The notes beneath the pieces are model-generated. The model was not told where the DNA came from. It saw only the letters and a list, made by a program, of their open reading frames with translations, and searched no databases. This document shows, one piece after another, positions 24,938-35,618 of a stretch of 64,000 nt of DNA (within the stretch, counting starts at the first letter, position 1; each line of letters opens with the position of its first letter). Source of the DNA: Neurospora tetraspora (Eukaryota; Ascomycota; Sordariomycetes; Sordariales; Sordariaceae). The stretch spans positions 2,418,001 through 2,482,000 of the forward strand of contig NW_026944384.1 in NCBI RefSeq assembly GCF_033439725.1, in the 5' to 3' direction. The position numbers were made by a program, and so were the translations under genes.

Positions 24938-25068
24938 TTTGGTTGATTGGGGGGGTTGTGAAAGTGGTTTGAGTGTTGTGTTGATTGTTTGATTGAGTGA
25001 AGAAGTGATTGCTTTGTTGGCTGATGATGGAGAAGAAAAGATTGGGATTGGGGTGGTGGGAGGACAGT

Positions 25069-25076
25069 CTTATATA
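25069..25076 (-). promoter_or_regulatory. TATA box of grg-1
   Basis: The minus strand reads TATATAAG, about 130 bases before the grg-1 start codon, a fitting distance for a transcript with a leader of roughly 100 bases. Confidence 0.75.
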
Positions 25077-25135
25077 GGCATTTGGTTCCCTTGATCGGGA
25101 ATCGAGAAGACCAAGTTGGAAGCTTGTGTTCCTGG

Positions 25136-25162
25136 CTGCCTGCACTGCCTGCACTGCCTGCC
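25136..25162. repeat. three 9-bp tandem repeats in the grg-1 promoter
   Basis: The unit CTGCCTGCA is present three times head to tail (the last with one change), 60 bases upstream of the TATA box. It could be a factor-binding cluster or a simple slippage repeat. Confidence 0.7.
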
Positions 25163-25539
25163 TGGCCCAAACTGGCATCTACACAGCCCGCAAACAAGCA
25201 ACAACGGGATGGAATCATGTGAAGATGGAGGAGCTACGTCATGTCCCAACGGGGATGGTGTGTTCCGGCCATCTCGCCAGGATGTTTGGGTGGGGCACTT
25301 TGAGAATTGGAGGAGGTGCCAATTTTGGCTTGCAGGAACACTTGCTTCCTTTGACACTTGACCCACTGCAATCGAGATGTACCTTCCGAGCTTTGCATTG
25401 CGGGCATTCAACGGCAATTTCCAGTCATCTCTACTTTCCTTGCATTGAGACGAGCGCTTTCTTTGCATGCAAAATGCTCGCAAAGAAGTGAGGCAATGTT
25501 CGTCCTTCACCCGTTGTCTGCCGCCAAGCGAGCGGACTG

Positions 25540-25547
25540 TGACGTCA
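25540..25547. promoter_or_regulatory. consensus CRE (TGACGTCA)
   Basis: A perfect palindromic CRE, the site of ATF/CREB-type bZIP factors, lies 600 bases upstream of the grg-1 start. In Neurospora, grg-1/ccg-1 is known to respond to the OS-2 stress MAP kinase acting through an ATF-type factor, so this is a plausible target site. A CCCCT stress-type motif follows a few bases later. Confidence 0.6.
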
Positions 25548-27875
25548 CACCCCTTTGCACCCCAAACACCTCCCCGCAGAAGATGCAAACTGCATGTCAC
25601 AAGCGCTGTCTGTGTGCTTTTCTGTTACCGAAGGCCGCGCGTAGCCGTGGCATGGATGTAATGTTGCTGTTGAAAGCTCTCCTGCTAGAATTCTCGTCTG
25701 ATCAATGCCTGTCCTCAAAGTGTCCAGTCATTTGGTTCTCAGCCGAGTGACTTGGCAGTTGCACCAATTGGAAGTGATTCTCTGTAATTCAAACGGATGG
25801 CCTGTTCTTTCTTCAGCAGATTCAAGACGCGACGTTGGCTATTTCCTTCCGCGTCGTTGCCTGAGAATCACATTTCATGAAATGGCAAAGTACACAAACT
25901 TCCGGAAATGGAAAGAGGCTTCATGGCCATCATCCCTGCCAGTGACGCATGGAAGGGCCTGGCCCGTCAAAGAACGATTTCCATTGGTTGAACCCACACT
26001 ATTGATGTGCAACTACGTCACGAGGCCCCGCACCGACATGAGACGAAGCTCTGCTAAACTTGTGGGGGAAGAGCCGCCGCGGTCGGCCTGTCAGGGGTGA
26101 TGGACTCCGGCTGACATTGACACTTGACAACCACGGGCTACATATCAAACCGAGAACGATGTCATCTTGGTTTTGTGATCCTGTGAATTGGTAGATTCGC
26201 CTGCCTCGGCTGATGATCTGTTAGGAGCAATGGCGAGATTTCTCGGATTGCCAGATTCCCATCCTGTTTTTCCATGGCAAACTCGCCCTCTTCGATTGAT
26301 GCAGTGTGAGCACTCATCTGATAGGAAGATGCGCCCCTGCTGTTCCAACGTGTGTAACGGATGCTCGCTGGATTTCCCAGAAGGAACAATGAGGGGTTAC
26401 TCCAAACCAAGCTCGTCAAGCGCGGGCAACGAATCCAATTGGCAGGAGCAATTACCGATGATCGAGGCCCATTCAACGTTGCTCCTCCTCCCAGTTTGTG
26501 CTTGTGCCTGCCGAGCCTGGCCCGAGATGAAACGAATCGGCGATGAGTTGCAGCTTCTCGATCCAATCTTACCAATCCCCATCAACCAACAGACAAGCTT
26601 CGAGGCAGGAACCATTGCTTTTGAGCTTGGCGGAGGATCGTGTCCGGTTTAAACTTGCCTTTCACTCATCAGCTGACAGGTGCCGTCAAGGTTCTTACCT
26701 TTTGCAAGCAGGCCGCAGCCCGCGAGGTGTCCACTGGCCGAGCATCACGATCTATGAGATGGAAGGAGCACACTGAGATCCGGTTGTTGGCAGTCGTGGG
26801 GGGTTGGAAGGCAACCTCGTCGTCGGACACTTGTTGGGACTCAACAGAATCTGGGAGGGTGGTCAGATCGTGACCTCCACATCTTCGTTTGATGAAGCAG
26901 GTGCAGATGGCAGAACGAGTTCGTCGGATGTAACAGAAGCAACTCCCGTCAGTGCCATGTTCAACAGAATCCCGCAGCCCATCGTGCCATCCTCACCGAG
27001 ACCCTCAGGGGAAATCCCAATGAACGGGTAAACCAACGGACAAAGACCGCCCTTGACGCTTTCAACAGTCGAACTCTGTGCAAGAAAGGGCAGTCAACTC
27101 GACAGGTCCGAGTCAACGGGTGTCGGTTGCGCAGTCTCATCTCCCCGGACTTCTCCCGCCTCCCGTCCCCGTCATGGAAGAGCTTTCAACACCTTCCGAG
27201 ACACCTTCCGAGACACACGGCCGGTCGAGGCTTTGGTAAGAGTGCGTACTTGCCATGGAAGACTCGTTGATTAGTTGTGTACTTTGTTCCTCTGCAAAAG
27301 TTTTCAGCGATTTCCCAAGTAGGTTTCATAGGTAAGTCTTGACACTTGAACAACTCGAAGACAGGTGTCCGATGCTGGCAATTTCAGAGAAGGCTGGATT
27401 TCGGTGTTGCGTGGCACGCTTGCAGACGCCCATTAAGCTGACACATCCATTTCCGCAGCAGTTTCCCCGAGAAAATCGCTTCCACCGCTTCAGCCGCTTC
27501 ATGCCGTCCGACACCTGCCCGCCACCGCGAAGAGGCTATGAAAACACCACTTGACCGAGCATTTCAGCCTACAGGGCCGACCTAATGACTGACCACCCGC
27601 CAGCTGTCGTCCATCGATACAGAGTTCTCGAGAGACCTCCAACAGAAGTCTAGCAACGCTTTTCCGTAGCCCCATGAAGGCGGTAAATGAGACGTGACGC
27701 TCTACAAACATGATCTGTGTGAGGAATGGTGACACGCGAGGCTACACATCAACGAGGCGAAGGCGACATTGTTGACCCTGGAAGTTTCATGGCGCTCGCT
27801 CGACCTTCTTCAAATCCGCAAAATCCGCGCTGTCGGTTCTTTTCTCCGTCAGACCAGTACAGGAGCTTTCGTGGG

Positions 27876-27914
27876 TACTTGGGGGTTGAAGACCTTTACT
27901 TCAACCCCCAAGTA
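27876..27914. repeat. perfect 16-bp inverted repeat with 7-base loop
   Basis: Arms 27876-27891 and 27899-27914 are exactly complementary (TACTTGGGGGTTGAAG and its reverse complement), separated by ACCTTTA. It stands alone in non-coding DNA. It may be a tiny palindromic element (its outer ends are TA), a terminator or structured RNA, or a factor-binding palindrome. Confidence 0.85.
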
Positions 27915-28542
27915 TCTTTGCAAAGATGAATCCAGAGTAACAGAAATACCGTATGATCAAGGGCCATTCGTCGTCGGGACTCAGCAGAACCCGTAGGCCT
28001 CAACCAATGGCGATTACATAGACACAACTTGGGTGCCTCGGAGTTCGGTCTTTCGGAGAGATTCGAGCAGTCTGTAAATGCTGGATGTGCTTAGGCTGCT
28101 TGATCCCAGGACGACTGGCCCGAGATCACATCGTAGGTGGTGTTGGGATTTGGAAGAAAGAAAACCATCATGTCGACTTGGTGACAAAGTTGTCTTTCAA
28201 CCGAATGTAGCACGGCGGAATGCGAACCTTGACGAATGCTCTTGGGAGAGCCAAACCCCATGTGAATGCCTCTTGGGCCGCAGGCTAATAATATTGTGAT
28301 TTAGCTAAACTCAGCGCATACCTAGAAGAATGCGATATGCCAAGCTGATAATAACACATTGCCCCTATTTCCACCACAGGTGCCTAGTCTAGATACCAGT
28401 GAACAAGGACACTCTCACCAGCCAAGTTGAGCCATAATGTCTTCCATCACGATGCAAATATCTTCCAAGTACTACATATGAGCTTGAAGCCCTGATTGAT
28501 CGACGAGCCACCTTCCCCGACTCTAACCCTGTATCTCAACTC

Positions 28543-31500
28543 TCACTTCTCAAACTTCTTAACCGCCTTCTCCAACTTCCCCTTCGCCGCCTCATCCTTC
28601 AAAAGCAGCCTGTACCACTTCTTAAGCATAACCATGTAACCACCAAACTCCTCCCAATTCTCCACCGCCGGTCCCTTAATCTGCGGTGGTTGACTTGTAG
28701 CAGTATTAGCATCATCCCCATCCTTTTCCTCCTCATCCATAGCCTCAAAAACAGCCCAAGCCGACCCCTCCCCCGTCCTCAACCCAAACCCCTTCCCCGC
28801 CGTCATCGACCTAATCTCCACCTGCTTCAGCAGAATCGCATCACCGGGTTTGACAATCGGCAAAGACTCTTTATGGGCTCTGTACATCTGCACTTCTACC
28901 ACATGCGTGGGCGCGGTGGAAGGGTCGGTGACGTTGAAACTCATCATGTACTCCCTTGGTCCGCCCTTGGCTCTGGTAGGGTTGGTGGGGATGGAGGAAA
29001 CCATGGCGACGATGTCGACGTTTTTGCCGAGGTTGTTGCGGATGGACTTTAGGGTGAGGCAGGAGGCGAATTGTGATTGGGTGCGGAGGAGGCGGGAGAG
29101 GGAGAGTTTGAGGGTTGCTGGGTCGTTGCTTATAGGTTCGTTTGCAGCTGGGTTGTCGTTGTTGTTGTTGTTGTTCTCGTCGGGATGCGAGGTGGTGGGT
29201 TGTGGGGTGGTGATATCCTCAGAGGCGGCGGCAGAGGCAGAGTTGAAGGATGAAGCGAAGCTGCGCTTGGAGGGAGAGGCTAGCGCGGTGGCTTTGGCGT
29301 CATCGTTTTCTTCGGTGGTGGCGCTCTTGGGGACCTCGCTTCTGGAGCGGGCGCGGGTGATTCTCGCGCTCGTACGTAGAGGCTCGAGAGCTGGCTGTTG
29401 CTTTCTTCCGCGCTTAGCGGAAGCTGTCACGGCCTGTCGGGCGAGCTTAACGCCGAGGTCGGCGTCCTTGTCATCAGCGGATCGGGACTGGTCTGGAGTG
29501 ACGGTCGTCTGGGATGGCTCTTCCTTTTGCATCGTGGTTTCCTCCTCGGTGGGCTCGGTGGTGGATGGTGCTTGCTCCTTGGTGGGAGTGGCTTGCTTGG
29601 ACTGGTCTGTCTCCTCGAAACCGTGGTAGGAGACCATCAAAGGTTGAGTATCGGCATCCGTCTCGTCGGCTTGATCCTTGTCGAGGTCCTGGGTATGCTC
29701 CTCGGAGATCTCCTCGACCACTATTAGTGAAACCTCATCTTGAGTCTCGACACCCTCCTCCGTAGTGGCTGCTTGAGGTTCTGTTGTGGTTGTCTCAATC
29801 TCCTCAACCACTTCCACCTGAGTGACAATCTCCGTGGACTCCTCGATTACTGTCTCAGTAGCGACTTGAGCCTCTTCGGGCTGCAAGGATTCTGCCACTT
29901 CCTGACCAAGCAGGCCGCTCTGATCAGGAGTAGGAAGTGGTTTTTGGTGGACAGCTTCCTTTGCTGGTGAGGAGGATCCAACCAGCATAACTTCATCTCC
30001 TGCTACATGGCTGGCGAAAGGCCGAGTCAAGGGAGAAGAGGGAAGAACAGCCTGCTGGGGAGCGTGGTCAATGACATCTACAGTCGCAGATGGGCTTGCT
30101 TGTGGTTGCTGAGCTGCCGGAGTTTCCGTAACTGTGACTTCTTTCTCGACAGTGACCTGGGTCTCCTCCTCAACCTCAACTACCATCTCGGCATCCTCCA
30201 TGGGAGAATCCTGCACGTGCGGTGCTTCGGTGATTTCAACCTCGACAGACTCTTCGTGCGTGACTGACATGCTATCCGAGTCGACTTCGATGGTCTCGCT
30301 CGTCATTTCGACTTCAACTGCCTGTGACATCTGGCCCTCCTCGGTATGGGTTTCGGGCCTAGGAGTCGCCGCGTCTGCCATCTCTACGTCCTCATCATCG
30401 CCATCTCCCATCTCCTCATCCGAGTCAAGTTGAATAGGTCTGGGGGTATCTTGTGACATGAGGGAGACGTGCTCGGCGTCGCTGACTTCCATCATGCTGG
30501 CTTCTCTGGACGCACGGACCATGTCTTCGAAGAGCTGATGTTGGATTGCTTCCATTTCATCAGCCTCCTCCACGCGATCAGGTGTTTTCTGCCCTTCATC
30601 TGCAGGGGCAGTAACCGTAAGCGATGCTTTCGGCTCAGCTTCGTTAATGGTACCAACACTGTCGGTCTCTGCCCGCTCTTCATGGATGATTATGGTTTCT
30701 TGCACCGTCTCTTCAACAGCGACGGGCGACTTCGCCGGGCCCTGAGCTTCGCTCTGGTCAGCTTGAGTCTTCTCTTCTTTGGGCTCATCAGCGGTCTCTG
30801 CGGTCTCCTTGACACCGCCTTTCTCGGCTTTGACCTCTTGAATATCGGGTTCGGCGCCCTTGACCTCTGAAACTCCAGTATCGGTCTCCTTGACTTCTTC
30901 AACGATGTCTGTGGCCTCAGCAGCGACCGCCTTCTCGTCGACATTTCCCTCTCCTCCTGCTTTCTCCTCCTCAACCTTCTCTTCAACCTCCTGCTCAACC
31001 TCGATCTTCTTCTCCTCCTCCACTTCAAGAAAGACCTCTTTCCCATCGTCCTTTTCTACCTTCTCGAAGGCTTCCTCATCCACCGCCGCTTTGTCCTCCT
31101 CGTCAATCTCTTCAAGCACCTCTTCCTCGCTTTCGCTGTCAACCGGCTCGAAATTATCATCATCCTCCCCATGTTCCTCCTCTTCTTCTTCGTCGTCTTC
31201 CTCACTGGTCGTGTCAAGCAGATCCACAACATGTTCACTGCCATTCTGCTCTTCGACTTCATGTTCTTCGTCTTCCTCCGCAATCTCACTATTCTCTTCC
31301 TCATCCTCGTCAAGCATCTCGTCGTCTTCTTCCGACTCGGACTCTTCCTCAGGCCGCTCAACGATTTCTGCATCACTTGAGAACCCTTCGAATGTTTCGT
31401 CATTGGCGTCGGATTCAGACTTGGGGTTATCCTGATGCTCTTTGAGTTGATCATCTGCTAACTTGGGTAGAGCCTCTTCACCAGGTTTGGAGCCAGATTC

Positions 31501-34134
31501 GTGCTTTTCGACTTGCTCTGTTGATAGAGTGACGACAGTCTTGGGCGGTTCGGTTTCCTGTGCGGGACTCCCCACTTCACTGCTAACATCCTTGACATCT
31601 GCTACACTGGAACTTGGAGCCACTTCAGCATCTGTGATAGCAGCCGGTTCTGTATGAGCGATCTCCATCGCAGACTCCAGTGGCTTTGCGTCCTCTTTGG
31701 GCTGGAGGTCATGGTCCTTCTGATCTGCTGAAGATGGTTTATCAAGGTGTCCGACCCATGGTTTTGATTGATTCTCAGTAGGCTCTTCCTTCACAACAGG
31801 TTGCTTAACGGTGGGTTCTTCCTCTTCGGCAGGCTGATCCTTTTCGGCAGGCGGAGATTTCTCTATTTGCTGAAGACTGGTGCCTTCTGTAGTCGTAGGT
31901 GCGCGCACGGGCGGGGATGAATGGCGAATGCTGAGTTGTCGAGCCATCGTACGTCTGCTCGTAGGGGGAGCTGGTTGAGGTGGTGGAGGAGCCTCATCTT
32001 CGTCCTCCGAATCTGATAGCAAGCTTATAACGACGGGATCCGCCGGTGCGGCAGCAGCTGGTGCGCGCCCGGGAGGATGCTGACCGAGGTCAAGATCCTC
32101 GGACTCGTACGCATCCTCATCATCATACCGCGTGCGCTCTCTCTCCCAGTCTTCGGCATAGTCGTCCATTTCCTCGTCTTCGTCATCTTCATCGTAGACG
32201 TCGCCCTCGCCATATCGCTCTGTAACCTCCAGCTCAACTTCTTCGTCGTCTTGACTTATTCCCTCGTCGTCGCTTTGAGGCTTGTTGTATTCGCGTTGGT
32301 CATAGTCACCTTCTTCGATTTCCTCTCCATAATCGTCGTATTTGACCTCATCGTCAACACCGATATCATCTTCATCGGCCTCGTTGAGCTCCTCGTTCTC
32401 CACAAGCTCCTCGATTTCAGATCTCTCGGCATCTTGTTCGGATTCTGCTCGTGATTCGGGCTCTTCAAAACCAACAAGGCCTTCGGTGCCCGGGCCGTAG
32501 CTGCTGAAGCCTTTCGGAACTTGATCTGGACGAGTCGGATCGGCATGCAACGAAGGATCCTCGATAATGGCTGGAGTACCTTGGTTGAGAGCATCGGCCC
32601 CAAAGTGACCACCCTCAATTGGGTTGTAATGCGGTGCCTGAGTTGCCATCTCCCACTGGCCTTGCTCAAAGCTCTCCGTACCTGTCGGCCCTGGTACTAG
32701 GTTATAGTCCTGGCCATGTTGCAGTTCGGGTTTACTCTGAGCAATGTTCATGTACGACTCCATGCCCTCGTACTTAGCGGGGATGGAATGGTCAAGGTAA
32801 GAGTCTGGATACGGTCCAGGTTCTGGCGCAACGTGCATCTGTGGTTCTGGAACTCCTGACTGGGGAACCTGAGGTGTGTGCGAAAAACCAAACCTCACTT
32901 GGTCGGCGATACCATAATCGGACTCAACAGGGACACTAGCCGGTGTGCCGAACATGGAAAGGCCAGATACCATGGGTTTCGAAGCTCCAAATAGCGAATT
33001 AGCCGGTGGGTGAGCTTGGTTGTCGGTATGTTGGTATGGATATGACTGGTTTATGGTTCCATTTGCCATACCAAGAATGTGAGAGGCGGCGTGGGCCACT
33101 TCTGTCTCTTGAAGCGCGGTATCCTTTGATGTCTCCTGGTTTCCAATATCCACCTTCTCCCAAGTGGCCGGGCGTGGAACTGCTTCCACTTTTTCTGTTG
33201 GGGCCTGCTCGGATGCCGCCGGTGGGATGGACGTCATCTCAGATTCCACGGTCTGGCTGGCTCCATCCGTCATTTTAGGTTTTGGTGCAGGCGCTTCTGT
33301 AACCGTATCTTCCTCCATAGCATCGTGATCCGGTGACTGTGCCTGACTCACTGGGTCTTCCTCGGGCATAGGTTCCGGTTCGGGAGTCGGGGATTTACTG
33401 GAGTATCTCCATGTATTGCTCTTCCGCGCGAAGCGTGATCGCTTGCGACCTTTGCCCTTGATGCCGCCATCCTCCTCGAATATGTCAAGTCCATCCTCGA
33501 AAAGGGAGCCGTATGAAATTCTAGCCCTCTTGATGAAAGCAGGCGATGGGTATTCGTTCAAAGCAATATCTGGGACATTTCGAATAGCCGACAACTTTTC
33601 GATAACGGACGGTTCTGGTTCGATCACAGTCTGCTCCAGCTGCTGTATCGCCGACGGTTCTGGCAGCTCATCTGGCAACTCGGTTTGTTCGCTGTCGACG
33701 TTGATGTGTTTCGGTTCGTCGGATCCGTTCAGCTTCACCTGAAGTACCAATTTTTTGTTGAACTGCAACTGCCAGTCTACTCGAGCTCCAGGAATGCTCC
33801 CGGGCGACTCGTCCTTTGTCCACTCGACGCCGTCGAGACTGAGCAACACCTCATCGCAAGCTCCCAGTCCACAGTCGGCGACGGCCTTCGCGCTTGGTCC
33901 ATGGAGCTGCACCCGCACTTGACCTTTGGTTCGACGGAGGCGTACATCGGGCTCGGCGAGTAGGAAAGCGAGAGTATGGGTGACCCTGTTATAGGGCCAT
34001 GTGATGGTGATCTCTCCTCGAACACTTCGTGAGTTCTGGTCGGGGAGTTCTGGGTCTAGTTGCGCAATTGGCGTCACTGTCCGTGATTCGAGAGCCACGA
34101 CGGCTGCACCATCGATCGCATCGGCCGATGCCAT
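28543..34134 (-). CDS. large acidic protein with Pot1/Cdc13-type telomeric ssDNA-binding OB folds
   Basis: Intronless frame of 1863 codons, taken from the ATG at 34134 (context cacgaaaATGG); the longer open frame upstream lacks an ATG. Residues about 1675-1863 match the Pot1/Cdc13 telomeric single-strand-binding OB fold in order: FASCLTLKSIRNNLGKNVDI, MMSFNVTDPS, VVEVQMYRAHKESLP, IVKPGDAILLKQVEIRS. Residues about 30-150 (ITWPYNRVTHTLAFLLAEPD, then VRVQLHGPSAK) look like a second beta-rich domain. Between them is a very long Glu/Asp/Ser/Pro-rich disordered region (about residues 550-1300 almost polyacidic). The family binds the G-rich telomere overhang in the nucleus. Function here is inferred from the domain. 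Filamentous fungi also have a separate Pot1, so this may be a Cdc13-like or other telomere or DNA-end protein. Confidence 0.8.
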   Translation of the reverse strand: MASADAIDGAAVVALESRTVTPIAQLDPELPDQNSRSVRGEITITWPYNRVTHTLAFLLAEPDVRLRRTKGQVRVQLHGPSAKAVADCGLGACDEVLLSLDGVEWTKDESPGSIPGARVDWQLQFNKKLVLQVKLNGSDEPKHINVDSEQTELPDELPEPSAIQQLEQTVIEPEPSVIEKLSAIRNVPDIALNEYPSPAFIKRARISYGSLFEDGLDIFEEDGGIKGKGRKRSRFARKSNTWRYSSKSPTPEPEPMPEEDPVSQAQSPDHDAMEEDTVTEAPAPKPKMTDGASQTVESEMTSIPPAASEQAPTEKVEAVPRPATWEKVDIGNQETSKDTALQETEVAHAASHILGMANGTINQSYPYQHTDNQAHPPANSLFGASKPMVSGLSMFGTPASVPVESDYGIADQVRFGFSHTPQVPQSGVPEPQMHVAPEPGPYPDSYLDHSIPAKYEGMESYMNIAQSKPELQHGQDYNLVPGPTGTESFEQGQWEMATQAPHYNPIEGGHFGADALNQGTPAIIEDPSLHADPTRPDQVPKGFSSYGPGTEGLVGFEEPESRAESEQDAERSEIEELVENEELNEADEDDIGVDDEVKYDDYGEEIEEGDYDQREYNKPQSDDEGISQDDEEVELEVTERYGEGDVYDEDDEDEEMDDYAEDWERERTRYDDEDAYESEDLDLGQHPPGRAPAAAAPADPVVISLLSDSEDEDEAPPPPQPAPPTSRRTMARQLSIRHSSPPVRAPTTTEGTSLQQIEKSPPAEKDQPAEEEEPTVKQPVVKEEPTENQSKPWVGHLDKPSSADQKDHDLQPKEDAKPLESAMEIAHTEPAAITDAEVAPSSSVADVKDVSSEVGSPAQETEPPKTVVTLSTEQVEKHESGSKPGEEALPKLADDQLKEHQDNPKSESDANDETFEGFSSDAEIVERPEEESESEEDDEMLDEDEEENSEIAEEDEEHEVEEQNGSEHVVDLLDTTSEEDDEEEEEEHGEDDDNFEPVDSESEEEVLEEIDEEDKAAVDEEAFEKVEKDDGKEVFLEVEEEKKIEVEQEVEEKVEEEKAGGEGNVDEKAVAAEATDIVEEVKETDTGVSEVKGAEPDIQEVKAEKGGVKETAETADEPKEEKTQADQSEAQGPAKSPVAVEETVQETIIIHEERAETDSVGTINEAEPKASLTVTAPADEGQKTPDRVEEADEMEAIQHQLFEDMVRASREASMMEVSDAEHVSLMSQDTPRPIQLDSDEEMGDGDDEDVEMADAATPRPETHTEEGQMSQAVEVEMTSETIEVDSDSMSVTHEESVEVEITEAPHVQDSPMEDAEMVVEVEEETQVTVEKEVTVTETPAAQQPQASPSATVDVIDHAPQQAVLPSSPLTRPFASHVAGDEVMLVGSSSPAKEAVHQKPLPTPDQSGLLGQEVAESLQPEEAQVATETVIEESTEIVTQVEVVEEIETTTTEPQAATTEEGVETQDEVSLIVVEEISEEHTQDLDKDQADETDADTQPLMVSYHGFEETDQSKQATPTKEQAPSTTEPTEEETTMQKEEPSQTTVTPDQSRSADDKDADLGVKLARQAVTASAKRGRKQQPALEPLRTSARITRARSRSEVPKSATTEENDDAKATALASPSKRSFASSFNSASAAASEDITTPQPTTSHPDENNNNNNDNPAANEPISNDPATLKLSLSRLLRTQSQFASCLTLKSIRNNLGKNVDIVAMVSSIPTNPTRAKGGPREYMMSFNVTDPSTAPTHVVEVQMYRAHKESLPIVKPGDAILLKQVEIRSMTAGKGFGLRTGEGSAWAVFEAMDEEEKDGDDANTATSQPPQIKGPAVENWEEFGGYMVMLKKWYRLLLKDEAAKGKLEKAVKKFEK

Positions 34135-34841
34135 TTTCGTGCGAATCAAGTTGGCCGGGGCCAAAGAAGAAATGTCGTGTTTAGCGCAAAGTAAGAAAAT
34201 ACGATTATGTCATTTAATGAAGCCCGTCGCGAAGCCAGCGCGAAGGGTGTTGGTACAGCGCGCGGCACTGCGGATAGGTGTAGTACTGTAGGTAGGCAGA
34301 TCTGACAGCTCAGCGCTAGGATCAGTGACAGTGACGGCTCAGGGCCAACAAGGTGCCTCGGACGAAAGAAAAATTGCTGATTGTCAGATGGAAATCAACC
34401 AAACAAGTTGTGAGCAAAGACTCAGTTTCCCATCCAGACAAGATGCTTAGTCGAAAGGGATCTCACGTCACCTCAACTAAAAGGCAGGAAAAGAGGGAAG
34501 ATTGTGGACGGACGGGAGCATCCGAGGTGATGACAGCTTCCCTTCAAAGACGGGAGCTGGGCTCGCTGTTTGCTCCAGTTGGTGATGCAACTGTGAAAGC
34601 TTCCCCCCAGGCGCCCAAAATATCGGTGCGACAGGGCAGTTTCGCGTGCCACAGCTCCAGCTTGGACTTGCCCGTTTGCGCCTTCCGTCTCGAAAGGGAA
34701 GGCGGTGAAAGCCCAACTGACAAGCTCTCACAGTCTCACTAACAATTTCCATCCCTTGGGCTTCCGTTGCACTTGGAGCAATGGAGGTCAGTGCGTCATT
34801 TACAATCTCGTGATTGCTTCATCCTTGGAACTTCAGTCTAA
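34135..34841. other. promoter spacer left of the MITE
   Basis: Promoter of the minus-strand telomere-protein gene and DNA up to the MITE; no gene seen. Confidence 0.6.
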
Positions 34842-35545
34842 GGGCGTGTTTGGCGCCCTGGAATTGGGCCTGGAAATGGGTTTTCGGAAGTGTTGTTCAG
34901 AGGAACCGCACGAACCGTTCTGAACCGGATTTTGGCGGTAAATGCCGAGGATTTCAACTCCACACAGTTCCACCAGAAAACCACTTCCGAGTGCAATTTC
35001 CGGGTGCCGTTTGGTGCTCTAGAATATTGGAGACCTAACCGTAGAAGGCACGCGGCGTCATACGCAACAACGATTGGAATTTCCTAACATACCCATAGAG
35101 AAGCTCATGCGCCGTGAACCAACCGCTTCTACCCATATTTATGGATATAGGGTTAGCCCAGTACGTAAGGGTACTCATCATGAGCATGATAGTGGCTTGC
35201 AGTAATCGTCGCTGGCGTCGATGGCGAGCCTTCGCTGTAGTGCATATCGAGGTTGGTGGTGGTGGCGGTTGGGGGTGTCACGTGGTCGTATTTAATAGCC
35301 AGAAAGGGAAAGAGGTCGATTTAAAATCGATTTCAGAAGGATTTTGTACTAGAATCGATTCAGGGCCAATTCAGAAGAATGCACGACATTTTATTGGCTA
35401 CCATTCAGTTGTGGGTACCAGAATTTCCGAGACCCAGTTTTGGTGGCATTTCCGTGTGGAAATGTTCCGGGTGGCGCCAAACGCCCACTTGGGAATGGGA
35501 GCTGGAAGCTTTCCAGGTGACACTTCCAGGGCGCCAAACACGCCC
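34842..35545. mobile_element. PIF/Harbinger-like MITE (704 bp, 22-bp TIRs, TAA target duplication)
   Basis: The two ends are perfect 22-bp inverted repeats (34842-34863 and 35524-35545) starting GGGCGTGTTTGG. Direct TAA copies flank them (34839-34841 and 35546-35548). A 3-bp TWA duplication with a GGGC-TGTTTGG-like terminus is the hallmark of PIF/Harbinger elements and their Tourist-type MITEs. No transposase frame is present, so the copy is non-autonomous. Subterminal copies of the GGCGCCAAACGCCC motif occur near 35473-35488, and a weaker one near 35003-35021. The perfect termini suggest recent insertion, and there is no RIP signature. The right end lies 73 bases before the start codon of the monooxygenase gene. 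Confidence 0.85.
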
Positions 35546-35618
35546 TAACCCTTCTTCTTTTAACAACATATATATTTATTTACTACCATTTTTTTGCCCT
35601 ACTCTTACTCCTGACGCC

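Larger units (their letters stand above)
24938..28542. other. 3.6-kb upstream region of grg-1, no supported gene
   Basis: The part next to grg-1 (24938-25600) carries its leader and promoter. The rest contains overlapping frames on both strands with no recognisable protein. A perfect 16-bp hairpin lies at 27876-27914. The region ends at the 3' end of the telomere-protein gene. Confidence 0.55.

Noticed and set aside
30860-31435. Serine-rich plus-strand frame of 191 codons
   Set aside because: It is the complement of the Glu/Asp codon runs of the large acidic protein, so the Ser content is an artefact.
35379-35618. N-terminal extension of the monooxygenase frame
   Set aside because: This part lies in the MITE and adds residues before the normal FMO start, so translation most likely begins at 35619.
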